Shown piece by piece: positions 13,138 to 20,468 of a DNA stretch of 20,468 nt (position 1 is the first letter of the stretch; every line of letters begins with the position of its first letter). Under the pieces are notes generated by a model. It did not search any database. It was not told where the DNA came from and saw only the letters and a list, made by a program, of their open reading frames with translations. Location: positions 10,255 to 30,722 of the forward strand of contig DFMR01000189.1 of the NCBI GenBank assembly GCA_002376325.1, in the 5' to 3' direction. The position numbers and the translations under genes were made by a program. This stretch comes from Proteobacteria bacterium UBA3588. GTDB lineage: Bacteria; Pseudomonadota; Gammaproteobacteria; Thiohalomonadales; Thiohalomonadaceae.

Positions 13138-14421
13138 ATGACACACTCGCACGAACTCTTCGCCGCCGCCCAGCGGCACATCCCCGGCGGCGTGAACTCG
13201 CCGGTGCGCGCCTTCCGCGGCGTCGGCGGCGAACCGCTGTTCATCAAGAAGGCGCAAGGCGCCTACCTCTGGTCCGAGAGCGACATGAGGTACATCGACT
13301 ACGTCGCCTCGTGGGGCCCGGCCATCGCCGGCCACGCCCACCCGGAGGTGATCAAGGCGGTGCAGGAGACGGCGGCCAACGGCCTCTCCTTCGGCGCGCC
13401 GACCGTGCTGGAGACGCAGATGGCCGACCGCCTGTGCGAGTTGGTGCCGTCGATGGATATGGTGCGCATGGTCAGCTCCGGCACCGAGGCGACCATGTCC
13501 GCCATCCGTCTGGCGCGCGGCTTTTCCGGCCGCGACAAGATCGTCAAGTTCGAGGGCTGTTACCACGGCCACTCCGATTCGCTGCTGGTGAAGGCCGGCT
13601 CCGGCGCGCTGACCCTGGGCGTGCCGAGCAGCCCCGGCGTGCCGGCCGCGCTGGCCGAGCACACCATCACCCTGCCCTACAACGACGCCGCGGCGGTGCG
13701 CGAGGCGTTCAAGACCGACGGCTACCACGTCGCCTGCATCATCGTCGAACCGGTGGCCGGCAACATGAACTGCATCCCGCCGCGGCCCGGCTTTCTGGAG
13801 ACGTTGCGCGAGGTGTGCGACGAGTACGGCGCGGTACTGATCTTCGACGAGGTGATGACCGGTTTCCGTGTCGCCCTCGGCGGCGCCCAGGCCCACTACA
13901 ACATCAAGCCCGACCTCACCACCCTGGGCAAGGTGGTCGGCGGCGGCATGCCGGTGGGCGCCTTCGGCGGCAAGCGCGCGATCATGGAACAGATCGCCCC
14001 GCTCGGCCCGGTCTACCAGGCCGGCACCCTGTCCGGCAATCCGGTGGCCATGGCCGCCGGCCTCACCACCCTGGAACTGATCAGCCGTCCCGGTTTCCAC
14101 GACGAACTGGCGCAGAAGACCGAATACCTGGTCAACGGCATCATGGCCGAAGCTAAAAAAGCCGGCATCGCCATGAGCGAGAACCACGTCGGCGGCATGT
14201 TCGGCCTGTTCTTCACCGAAGAGGCGCGGATCACCGGCTACAGCCAGGCGGTGGAGAAGTGCAACGTCGACCGCTTCAAGCTGTTCTTCCACGGCATGCT
14301 CAGCGAAGGCGTCTACCTGGCGCCCTCCGCCTTCGAGGCCGGCTTCGTCTCCGCCGCCCACACCACGGCCGACCTCGACGCCACCATCGCCGCCGCCGGC
14401 CGCGTGCTGGCGACGCTGTAA
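13138..14421 (+). CDS. hemL: Glutamate-1-semialdehyde 2,1-aminomutase HemL
   Basis: 427-residue PLP enzyme that converts glutamate-1-semialdehyde to 5-aminolevulinate in the C5 pathway of heme synthesis. Hallmarks: HIPGGVNSPVRAF at the N-terminus, SSGTEATMSAIRLAR (113-127), CYHGHSD (141-147), LIFDEVMTGFR (234-244) and the PLP-binding Lys265 in TTLGKVVGGGMPVGAFGG. Length and residue numbering match the family closely. AAGGA lies upstream of ATG 13138. It is flanked on both sides by CCACGGGG-type repeats. HemJ, encoded about 12 kb to the left, acts late in the same pathway. Confidence 0.96.
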   Translation: MTHSHELFAAAQRHIPGGVNSPVRAFRGVGGEPLFIKKAQGAYLWSESDMRYIDYVASWGPAIAGHAHPEVIKAVQETAANGLSFGAPTVLETQMADRLCELVPSMDMVRMVSSGTEATMSAIRLARGFSGRDKIVKFEGCYHGHSDSLLVKAGSGALTLGVPSSPGVPAALAEHTITLPYNDAAAVREAFKTDGYHVACIIVEPVAGNMNCIPPRPGFLETLREVCDEYGAVLIFDEVMTGFRVALGGAQAHYNIKPDLTTLGKVVGGGMPVGAFGGKRAIMEQIAPLGPVYQAGTLSGNPVAMAAGLTTLELISRPGFHDELAQKTEYLVNGIMAEAKKAGIAMSENHVGGMFGLFFTEEARITGYSQAVEKCNVDRFKLFFHGMLSEGVYLAPSAFEAGFVSAAHTTADLDATIAAAGRVLATL

Positions 14422-14431
14422 TAAAGAATTG

Positions 14432-14568
14432 AACCACGGGGAACACAGGGGACACGGGGAATGCGAATGCTTGGGGTAGGGAGAGATCCTCAGCACCATA
14501 GATGCAACTCATCATCGGCGCAGCACCAAACCGCGGTAACCCCCGTGTTTCCCGTGCGCCCCGTGGTT
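14432..14568. repeat. CCACGGGG-type inverted repeat between hemL and gloC
   Basis: The left arm at 14432-14459 (AACCACGGGG, then a variable ten, then ACACGGGG) faces the right arm 14541-14568 (CCCCGTGT, variable ten, CCCCGTGGTT). The outer ten and inner eight bases pair perfectly and about half of the middle also pairs. The 81-base interior shows no gene. The outer sequence is the same as in the repeat at 12989-13107. Confidence 0.65.
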
Positions 14569-14582
14569 AACTTTCTTCCGCT

Positions 14583-15215
14583 ATGAAATATCGCATCATC
14601 CCGGTGACGCCGTTTCAGCAGAACTGCTCCCTGATTTGGGACGAACAGACCCTGCGCGGCGCGCTCATCGATCCGGGCGGCGACGAGGAAGCGTTGCTTG
14701 CCGCCGCCGCAGAAGAAGGCGTGACCCTGGAGCGACTGCTGCTGACCCACGGCCACATCGACCATGCCGGTGCGGCGCGCACCCTGGCCGACCGTCTCGG
14801 CATCCCGCTGGAGGGGCCGCAACAGGAAGATGCCTTCTGGCTGCAATCCCTGCCGCAACAGGCGGCGATGTTCGAGTTGCCGACGGTGGCGCCGTTCACC
14901 CCGGACCGCTGGCTCAATGACGGCGATACGGTCAGCGTCGGCGCAATCGCGCTGGAGGTGATCCACTGCCCTGGCCACACCCCCGGCCACGTGGTGTTCT
15001 ATCAACGTGAAGCAGCCGTCGCCTTCGTCGGCGACGTGCTGTTCAAGGGCTCGGTGGGACGCAGCGACTTCCCGCGCGGCGACCACGACACGCTGATCGC
15101 CTCGATCCGCAACCGCCTGCTGCCGCTGGGAGACGATGTGATTATCGTGCCCGGTCACGGTCCGTTCTCCACCATCGGCGATGAGCGGCAAACAAACCCC
15201 TTCATTACCGCTTGA
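14583..15215 (+). CDS. gloC: Metallo-beta-lactamase fold hydrolase, GloC/YcbL type
   Basis: 210-residue type II glyoxalase-like hydrolase. The dinuclear metal site motif THGHIDHAG lies near residues 59-67, with further ligands in HCPGHTPGH (about 127-135), FVGDVLF and the late VPGHGP. Whole stretches such as RIIPVTPFQQNCSLIW, DRWLNDGDTVSVG and GVGRSDFPRGDH-like GSVGRSDFPRGDH match E. coli YcbL, now named GloC, a hydroxyacylglutathione hydrolase homologue. The usual E. coli length is about 215. It probably hydrolyses S-lactoylglutathione or a related thioester in the cytoplasm. It follows hemL after a repeat element; no clear ribosome binding site precedes ATG 14583. Confidence 0.9.
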   Translation: MKYRIIPVTPFQQNCSLIWDEQTLRGALIDPGGDEEALLAAAAEEGVTLERLLLTHGHIDHAGAARTLADRLGIPLEGPQQEDAFWLQSLPQQAAMFELPTVAPFTPDRWLNDGDTVSVGAIALEVIHCPGHTPGHVVFYQREAAVAFVGDVLFKGSVGRSDFPRGDHDTLIASIRNRLLPLGDDVIIVPGHGPFSTIGDERQTNPFITA

Positions 15216-15247
15216 ACAGCATTGGCGCTTGGCCGTCCACCATAAGG

Positions 15248-15278
15248 TTGGCGTTATGCCGCGCAACCGGCTTAAAAT
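15248..15278 (+). promoter_or_regulatory. Possible promoter of the hybrid histidine kinase
   Basis: A -10-like TAAAAT (15273-15278) lies 19 bases after TTGGCG (15248-15253). The spacing is long and the -35 moderate. A start near 15285 would give about 40 bases of leader before ATG 15326 but almost none before the alternative TTG at 15290. Confidence 0.3.
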
Positions 15279-15325
15279 GACGGTCTGATTTGGAGAAATT
15301 CAAGCACGGAGGCTGCAACGCTAAA

Positions 15326-17515
15326 ATGATATCGCTCCACGCACTGGTCAGAGACGAAAGTGCCACCCAGCCCAGCGCCATCCAGGCGGAGCTGGTCGAT
15401 ATGTTCGATCGCCGCGCCCCAACGGCGGTGATCTTGCTGAATATCGTTTTTGCCGCGCTGCTCACCGTCCTGTGGTGGCACAAAATCAGCGCCATCACAC
15501 TGCTGTGCTGGTTCGCCGCAGTCACGCTGGTCGCCATCGCCAATATCATCCACCGTCAGCGCTACGTCGCAACCTTGCGGCGGCAGCAAATCGATCCGGC
15601 ATACTGGCGTCGATCATTCATCAACAGCGCCATCGCCAATGGTATGGTCTGGAGTGCCGCAGGCGTCCTGCTTTACAGCGCAGCACAACCGCTGCAGAGT
15701 GCCTTCGTGCTGCTGCTGATCTGCGGCATCACCGCCGGCGTGGCAGCATCGCAGGCGTCGCTATGGCGCGCCGTGGTCCTGTTCGCGCTGATCGCGATCG
15801 GGCCGCCCGCAATCGCCATCGCCGTCGAGGGCGGCCCATTGCAGCTGGTCGTCAGCGCTCTGCTGACGCTGTTCCTGATCTACATCCTGTTCGTCGGTCA
15901 TATCAACCATCGCACCCTGGTCGATTCCATTCGCCTGCGTTTCGAAAACGTTCAGTTACTGGACGAATTGCAGGAGAGGGAACAGCATTTCCGCTCATTG
16001 GTGGAGAACGCGCCGGATATCGTTGCCGCAATCGCCGCCGACGGCGCACTGTTGTTTCACAGCCCCTCAACCGAAGCCGTGCTCGGCTATCCGAAAGGCA
16101 AGCTGACACGATGTTCAATATTCGATCTGCTTCATCCCAACGATCACGAAATAATGCGGAACAACATGGCGCGGCTACTGGTAACTCCGACCCGCAGCGT
16201 CGCTACCGAAACACGCTGGCGCCATCACGACGGCCATTGGCGTCTCTTGCATTGCGTCGCCCGCCGCCTGGGCGACCGTGAACCGGCGGCGGTGGTGGTC
16301 AATGCACGCGACATCACCGAGCGGCAACTGATGGAGGACGAGCTGCGCCGTGCCCGCGACGCCGCCGAGCAGGCAAGCCGCATCAAGAGCCAGTTTCTCG
16401 CCACCATGAGCCATGAAATACGCACACCGATGCATGCCATCCTCGGCATGGCCGATTTGTTGCAGCAAAGCCCGCTGAGCGAGGATCAGGAAAGCTACGT
16501 ACGCACCTTTCAGTCGGCGGGGCATCATTTGCTGGCGCTGATCGACGATATCCTCGATTTATCGCGCCTCGAAGCGGGCGGTTTGCAGCTCGCGGATGCA
16601 TCGTTCTGCCTGGCGCAGGTATTGGACGACGTTACCGCCTTGCTCGGGCCTCAGGCAAAGGCAAAGAAGCTGGATCTGCGTATCGACATCGCCCCTGCGG
16701 TGACACTCTGGCGCCGCGGCGATCAGCAGCGCCTGCGCCAGGTGTTGGTCAATCTGATCGGCAACGCGATAAAATTCACCGACCATGGCCATATCGCGCT
16801 CGAAGTCACCAGCGATCCAGACGATGTGTCGCAGTTGCTGTTTGCTGTGCGCGATAGCGGCATCGGCATCCCGTCTCAGAAGGTGGGCAATCTGTTCACG
16901 CCGTTCACCCAGATAAACGGCAGCCGCACGGATATGCGGGGCGGCACCGGTCTCGGCTTGTCCATCTGTCGGCGATTGATCGAAGCGATGGCGGGCACCA
17001 TTACCGTCGAAAGCTCAGAAGGCCGCGGCAGCACCTTCATTTTCAGCGTCCGGCTACCGCAGGCCGAGCCAACCGCAACTGCGCGTCCGAAGCTCGGCGA
17101 CGACGCGAACTCTTCGGCGCTACCGCAGGCCCGACTGCTGGTGGTGGACGATTCAGCCATGAATCGCCTGGTGATAAAGGAGTTCCTGCGCGACACCCCC
17201 TGCCGCCTGACTTTCGCCGAAAACGGCATGGAGGCGGTGACCCTGTTCAAACAGGAGCCGTTCGACATGATCCTTATGGACATCCAGATGCCGTTGCTCG
17301 ATGGCTGGTCCGCTACGCGTCAAATCCGCGATTATGAAGCCGCCAGCGCGCAATCGGCCGTGCCGATCGTCGCGCTTACCGCCAGTGCGATGGAGGAGGA
17401 TCGGCTGGCATCCATCGCGGCCGGTTGCACCACGTTCTGTGCCAAGCCGCTGGGACAACACCAACTGTTGGGACTGATACGACATCACGTGGCGCCATCC
17501 GCCAGCGCCGGTTAA
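15326..17515 (+). CDS. Membrane hybrid sensor histidine kinase
   Basis: About 729 residues. Six hydrophobic segments fill roughly residues 33-190 (a MASE-like membrane sensor), followed by a PAS domain (about 220-335), HisKA with phospho-acceptor His near 363 (MSHEIRTP), HATPase_c with N box (NLIGNAIKF), G1 (DSGIGIP) and G2 (GGTGLGLSI), and a C-terminal receiver domain with DD at LVVDDS, phospho-acceptor Asp near 652 (LMDIQMP) and Lys near 707. It lacks an HPt domain, so signalling must pass to a separate partner; no response regulator is adjacent. Start ATG 15326 is preferred, with GGAGG 13 bases upstream (long spacing); a TTG at 15290 would add 12 residues. The stimulus cannot be inferred. 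Confidence 0.9.
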   Translation: MISLHALVRDESATQPSAIQAELVDMFDRRAPTAVILLNIVFAALLTVLWWHKISAITLLCWFAAVTLVAIANIIHRQRYVATLRRQQIDPAYWRRSFINSAIANGMVWSAAGVLLYSAAQPLQSAFVLLLICGITAGVAASQASLWRAVVLFALIAIGPPAIAIAVEGGPLQLVVSALLTLFLIYILFVGHINHRTLVDSIRLRFENVQLLDELQEREQHFRSLVENAPDIVAAIAADGALLFHSPSTEAVLGYPKGKLTRCSIFDLLHPNDHEIMRNNMARLLVTPTRSVATETRWRHHDGHWRLLHCVARRLGDREPAAVVVNARDITERQLMEDELRRARDAAEQASRIKSQFLATMSHEIRTPMHAILGMADLLQQSPLSEDQESYVRTFQSAGHHLLALIDDILDLSRLEAGGLQLADASFCLAQVLDDVTALLGPQAKAKKLDLRIDIAPAVTLWRRGDQQRLRQVLVNLIGNAIKFTDHGHIALEVTSDPDDVSQLLFAVRDSGIGIPSQKVGNLFTPFTQINGSRTDMRGGTGLGLSICRRLIEAMAGTITVESSEGRGSTFIFSVRLPQAEPTATARPKLGDDANSSALPQARLLVVDDSAMNRLVIKEFLRDTPCRLTFAENGMEAVTLFKQEPFDMILMDIQMPLLDGWSATRQIRDYEAASAQSAVPIVALTASAMEEDRLASIAAGCTTFCAKPLGQHQLLGLIRHHVAPSASAG

Positions 17516-17817
17516 ATCCCGCTCACGCCAACTCCACATCTCTTCCCACGACACTCCCCGCTGCGCCTCCGACCCTACGCCAAGGTTGCCTGGTACACTC
17601 CACGCGCGCTCGGAGGATTCTCACGGCCCGCCGATTAATCGGCGGGAATGCCGGGATATATTTGCCGCAAACCGGAGTAACGGGAGTCGTATCTACTACA
17701 ATCCCGTGCGCTCCGCGCCGCTGCGGCAAAAATTCTTCATTTTAGAATGTCGCACTGGGCTCTAATATTGAAATAACGACACAGCGTCGTCACCGTCCAT
17801 CTTCAAGGGATATCCAT
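17516..17817. other. Intergenic region with a perfect palindrome upstream of the MFS gene
   Basis: These 302 bases contain no convincing gene. Visible elements are the 20-base palindrome at 17627-17646, a weak promoter-like pair TTTAGA (17741-17746) and TAATAT (17763-17768) with a 16-base spacer, a small inverted repeat ACGAC-ACAGC-GTCGT (17776-17790), and the AAGGGA ribosome binding site of the MFS gene. No terminator with a T-tract follows the kinase gene. Confidence 0.5.
17627..17646. repeat. Perfect 20-base palindrome
   Basis: CCCGCCGATTAATCGGCGGG is perfectly self-complementary. It resembles the hairpin core of the REP unit near 12286-12300 (GCCCGAT..ATCGGGC), and like it is followed by GAA-like bases (GGGAATG). 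It may be a solitary REP-type hairpin, a regulator-binding site or a transcript-end structure. No T-tract follows. Confidence 0.55.
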
Positions 17818-19002
17818 ATGTTCAATCTGCCGCTCACCGTCATCATTCTCGGGCTGGTCAGCATGCTCAACGATGTATCGAGCGACATGATCGCGCCGTT
17901 GCTGCCGGTGTTCCTCGCAACGGTTCTTGGCGCAGGTCCCGCGGCCATCGGCCTGATCGAAGGGGTGGCGGAGACCACCTCCAGCCTGCTCAAGCTGTGG
18001 GCCGGACGCCAGGGCGATCGCGGCGCCAGCCACAAGCGCCTGGCGGCCAGCGGCTACGCCCTTTCCAATGCGGTGCGGCCGCTGATCGGCATCGCCGGAA
18101 GCTGGCCGATCGTCCTGCTGCTGCGTTTCGGCGACCGGGTCGGCAAGGGCATACGCACCGCGCCGCGCGACACCCTCATCGCCCTCACCGTACACCACGA
18201 TACGCGCGGCCGCGCCTTCGGCCTGCACCGCTCTATGGACCACGCCGGCGCAATGATCGGCCCGCTCATCGCCGCGGGTCTGCTGGCTTGGGGAATGGGC
18301 ATGCGCCACGTGTTCCTCGCCTCGGTCATCCCCGGCGTCTGCGCGGTGCTGTTGATCCTGCTGTTCGTGAAGGAGCCGGCCGCAGTGGCCAGCGAACACA
18401 AGGCGCTGCCGCCGCTGCGCTGGTCGTTGCTGCCGCGACAGTTGCGCGGCCTGATCCTCGCCTCCGGCGGCCTGGCGCTGGCAGCGGTGCCGGACGCATT
18501 CCTGGTGCTGTGGCTCGCCCAGGACGGCATCAAGGTGCACTGGATCCCTTTTCTTTGGGCACTGGCCCACGGCCTGCGTGCGCTGGTGTCGTTGCCCGCC
18601 GGCCAGCTGTCCGATCGTCTCGGCCGCCTACCGGTGCTGATCGCCGGCTGGAGCGGACGCGTGGTGATGCTGGCGTTGATCCCCTGGTTTACCCATACCG
18701 GGCCGGTCGTCACCCTGTTCCTGATCTACGCGGCGATCACCGCCATTACTGAAGGTGCCGAGCGCGCCCTGATCGGTGACGTTTCGGCACCGGAAGTGCG
18801 CGGCACCGCCTTCGGCCTTTATCACATGACCATCGGTTTTCTCGCCCTGCCGGGCGCGCTATGGTTCGGCACCGTATGGCAGGAGGTCAACATGCATACC
18901 GCGTTCATCCTCTCGGCGCTGCTCAGCCTGACGGCGACTTTGTGGTTCGCGTGGCAGGCCCGCCATTTGCAAAAGTCACTGCGCGTCACTGAAGTGAAAT
19001 AG
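17818..19002 (+). CDS. Major facilitator superfamily transporter
   Basis: 394-residue inner-membrane protein with about 12 hydrophobic segments. The MFS subfamily text is visible: SMLNDVSSDMIAPLLPVFLA at the N-terminus, a loop-2-like GRQGDRGASHKR (about 62-73), GDRVGKGIRTAPRDTLIA (about 108-125) and SLPAGQLSDRLGRLPVL (about 260-276) as the second-half copy of motif A. The conserved GKGIRTAPRD loop marks a widespread bacterial subfamily of unknown substrate, often labelled as drug or metabolite efflux. AAGGGA lies eight bases before ATG 17818. No regulator gene is adjacent, so the substrate remains open. Confidence 0.88.
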   Translation: MFNLPLTVIILGLVSMLNDVSSDMIAPLLPVFLATVLGAGPAAIGLIEGVAETTSSLLKLWAGRQGDRGASHKRLAASGYALSNAVRPLIGIAGSWPIVLLLRFGDRVGKGIRTAPRDTLIALTVHHDTRGRAFGLHRSMDHAGAMIGPLIAAGLLAWGMGMRHVFLASVIPGVCAVLLILLFVKEPAAVASEHKALPPLRWSLLPRQLRGLILASGGLALAAVPDAFLVLWLAQDGIKVHWIPFLWALAHGLRALVSLPAGQLSDRLGRLPVLIAGWSGRVVMLALIPWFTHTGPVVTLFLIYAAITAITEGAERALIGDVSAPEVRGTAFGLYHMTIGFLALPGALWFGTVWQEVNMHTAFILSALLSLTATLWFAWQARHLQKSLRVTEVK

Positions 19003-19081
19003 ACCGCTAGCACAATAACGAACTTGAACTATCTTATTGATGTCATCATTGCGGACGCATATTTGGGATAGGGAGTGCATC

Positions 19082-19426
19082 ATGGCTGAACAGAAAAAAT
19101 CCGTCGGTACACGCAAAGGTTCCACTACGGCGACGGCCTCATCCAAGGCCTCTGCCGCGCCGAAAAAGAGCGGTGCCGCACCAAAATCGGCCGCCGCAAA
19201 GTCAACTGCGACCAAGGCTACCAAGGCGCCCGCGGCACCGCGGCGCAAAAGTAACGGCGGTTCTCCCGCAGCGAGCGACACGAACGAGGCGATGCGCCAA
19301 CGGATGATTCGGGAGGCGGCCTATTACCGCGCCCTGAATCGCGGCTTTTCCGGCGCGGCCGAAATGGACGACTGGCTGGTGGCGGAACGCGAAATCGATT
19401 CCCTGCTTGGGCGTCTGAGCGGATGA
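19082..19426 (+). CDS. DUF2934 protein with histone H1-like N-terminal tail
   Basis: 114 residues in two parts. Residues 1-65 are low-complexity Lys/Ala/Ser/Thr/Pro with AAPKK- and KSAAAK-type units, like the basic tail of eukaryotic H1 and bacterial H1-like proteins. Residues 70-112 (RMIREAAYYRALNRGFSGAA, then MDDWLVAEREI) match DUF2934, a short helical domain of unknown function. The basic tail suggests DNA or RNA binding, which is inference. ATG 19082 is chosen because AGGGAG lies about seven bases upstream; an in-frame ATG at 19037 would add 15 atypical residues. A strong hairpin follows the gene. Confidence 0.8.
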   Translation: MAEQKKSVGTRKGSTTATASSKASAAPKKSGAAPKSAAAKSTATKATKAPAAPRRKSNGGSPAASDTNEAMRQRMIREAAYYRALNRGFSGAAEMDDWLVAEREIDSLLGRLSG

Positions 19427-19494
19427 CGCACCGGTAAAACGTGGTGCAAAAGCGGGACAGCCGTTGGCGCACCGCCACCTGCTTGCAGACCCCT

Positions 19495-19528
19495 GGCGAC
19501 GCCGCTCCCCGAGCGGCGTCGCCATTTT
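19495..19528 (+). terminator. Strong hairpin terminator between convergent genes
   Basis: GGCGACGCCGCTC (19495-19507) pairs perfectly with GAGCGGCGTCGCC (19511-19523) around a CCC loop, followed by ATTTTG. The 13-base-pair stem and short T-run fit an intrinsic terminator for the plus-strand DUF2934 gene. It also lies 18 bases past the stop of the convergent minus-strand gene, where no T-tract follows, so service in that direction is less certain. Confidence 0.75.
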
Positions 19529-19541
19529 GTGCCGTGCGCGA

Positions 19542-20468
19542 TTATTTTGCCGCGGCCAATGCCTGCTCGATATCGGCGATGATGTCGTCGCAGTGTTCGA
19601 TGCCGATGGACAGGCGCACCATGTCGGCGGAGACGCCCGCCTTCTGCAACTCCTCATCGTTGAGCTGGCGGTGGGTGGTGGTCGCCGGGTGACAGGCCAG
19701 CGACTTGGCGTCACCGATGTTCACCAGGCGCACGATCAGCTGCAGCGCGTCGATGAACTTCGCCCCCGCCTCGCGCCCGCCTTTGATGCCGAAGCTGAGG
19801 ATCCCCGAACCGTTGCCGCCGGCCATGTATTTGCGCACCAGCGGATAGTCGGGCGACTCCGGCAACCCGGGGTAGTTGACCCAGGCCACCTCGGAATGCG
19901 CCTTCAAATAGTCGGCCACCGTGCGCGCGTTGGCACCGTGGCGCTCCATGCGCAGCGGCAGCGTCTCGATTCCCTGCAGGATCTGGAAGGCATTGAACGG
20001 CGAGAGCGCCGCGCCCATGTTACGCAGCGGTACCACGCGGCAACGGCCGATGAAGGCCGCCGCGCCGAAGGCTTCGGTATAGGTCACGCCGTGATAGGAC
20101 GGATCGGGCGTATTGAGCATGGCGAAACGATCGGCGTGCGCCTTCCAGTCGAACCTGCCCGAATCCACCACGATGCCGCCGATGGAGGTGCCGTGGCCGC
20201 CCATGTACTTGGTGAGCGAGTGCACCACGATGTCGGCGCCGTGTTCGAACGGGCGGCACAGGCAGGGCGTGGCCACCGTATTGTCCACCACCAGCGGCAC
20301 CCCCTCGACATGCGCCGCCTCCGCCAGCCGGCCGAAGTCCACCACGTTGCCCGACGGGTTGCCGATGGATTCGCAGAACACCAGCCTGGTGCGCTCGTCG
20401 AGCAGCGCCGCCAGCGCGTCGATATCGTCGTGCGCGGCGAAGCGCACCTCGATGCCCATGCGCGGCAG
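19542..20468 (-). CDS. metY: O-acetylhomoserine sulfhydrylase (partial, N-terminus beyond window)
   Basis: C-terminal 308 residues of a Cys/Met-metabolism PLP enzyme; the reading frame stays open to the window edge (Leu-Pro-Arg before Met at 20459), where the family normally reads HTLP.. GIE.RF, so the true start is outside. About 430 residues are expected in full. The visible part includes FCESIGNPSGNV, DNTVATP, the PLP Lys in HSLTKYMGGHGT and the C-terminal SIGIEHCDDIIADIEQAL. GHGTSIGG and YTEAFGAAAFIGR favour O-acetylhomoserine aminocarboxypropyltransferase over cystathionine gamma-synthase. It makes homocysteine from O-acetylhomoserine and sulfide in methionine synthesis. Confidence 0.92.
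   Translation of the reverse strand: MPRMGIEVRFAAHDDIDALAALLDERTRLVFCESIGNPSGNVVDFGRLAEAAHVEGVPLVVDNTVATPCLCRPFEHGADIVVHSLTKYMGGHGTSIGGIVVDSGRFDWKAHADRFAMLNTPDPSYHGVTYTEAFGAAAFIGRCRVVPLRNMGAALSPFNAFQILQGIETLPLRMERHGANARTVADYLKAHSEVAWVNYPGLPESPDYPLVRKYMAGGNGSGILSFGIKGGREAGAKFIDALQLIVRLVNIGDAKSLACHPATTTHRQLNDEELQKAGVSADMVRLSIGIEHCDDIIADIEQALAAAK

Noticed and set aside
13117..14499. Long open frame of 460 codons on the minus strand opposite hemL
   Set aside because: It mirrors hemL, is very rich in His, Gly, Arg and Ala as expected for an antisense frame in GC-rich DNA, and has no family motif.
15290..15325. TTG start giving 12 more residues to the histidine kinase
   Set aside because: TTG is a rare start, has no good ribosome binding site, and would lie almost at the predicted transcript start; ATG 15326 has GGAGG upstream, though at long spacing.

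Overview
The window is a GC-rich chromosomal segment of ordinary housekeeping and metal/redox genes, most consistent with a gammaproteobacterium. Supporting signs are the thiD-thiE-hemL gene order (known from Pseudomonas and relatives), HemJ and HemL (C5-type tetrapyrrole synthesis), a YcbL/GloC-type hydrolase, a diheme cytochrome c peroxidase behind an FNR-type site, an Ftr/P19-type iron importer behind a Fur-type site, and a REPIN-like repeat. I cannot name a genus from sequence alone. I see no phage, insertion sequence, CRISPR array, tRNA or rRNA.

Layout. (1) 166-1729, plus strand: a membrane-anchored TlpA-type thioredoxin, HemJ, and an exported Cys-based phosphatase. (2) 1695-4292: zinc uptake, with znuA on the minus strand divergent from znuC-znuB; the control region between them holds two palindromic elements that may be Zur sites. 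(3) 4489-5570, minus: diheme cytochrome c peroxidase with an FNR/Anr-like box at class II promoter spacing. (4) 10669 down to about 5580, minus: one apparent iron-uptake transcription unit, ftrB-ftrC-ftrD-P19(ftrA)-hemP-OprB-like porin. It opens with a sigma70-like promoter whose -10 is covered by a Fur box and closes with a hairpin plus T-tract terminator. (5) 10707-15215, plus: class II aldolase, thiD, thiE, hemL and gloC, with an inverted-repeat element in every one of the four gene junctions. (6) 15326-19426, plus: an orphan membrane hybrid histidine kinase, an MFS transporter, and a small DUF2934 protein with a histone-H1-like tail. (7) 19542-20468, minus: the C-terminal part of O-acetylhomoserine sulfhydrylase, running off the window end.

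How the genes fit together. The theme is metals and redox cofactors: zinc import, iron import, heme synthesis (HemL early, HemJ late), heme use (peroxidase) and thiamine synthesis. No single feature is a clearly new system. The points most worth a second look are: the porin at the end of the iron operon, with a leader hairpin that perfectly masks its Shine-Dalgarno sequence; the run of palindromic repeats at successive junctions from the aldolase to gloC; the aldolase with Asp where FucA-type enzymes have the catalytic Glu; and the His/Cys-rich tail on ZnuC paired with a ZnuA that lacks a His-rich loop.
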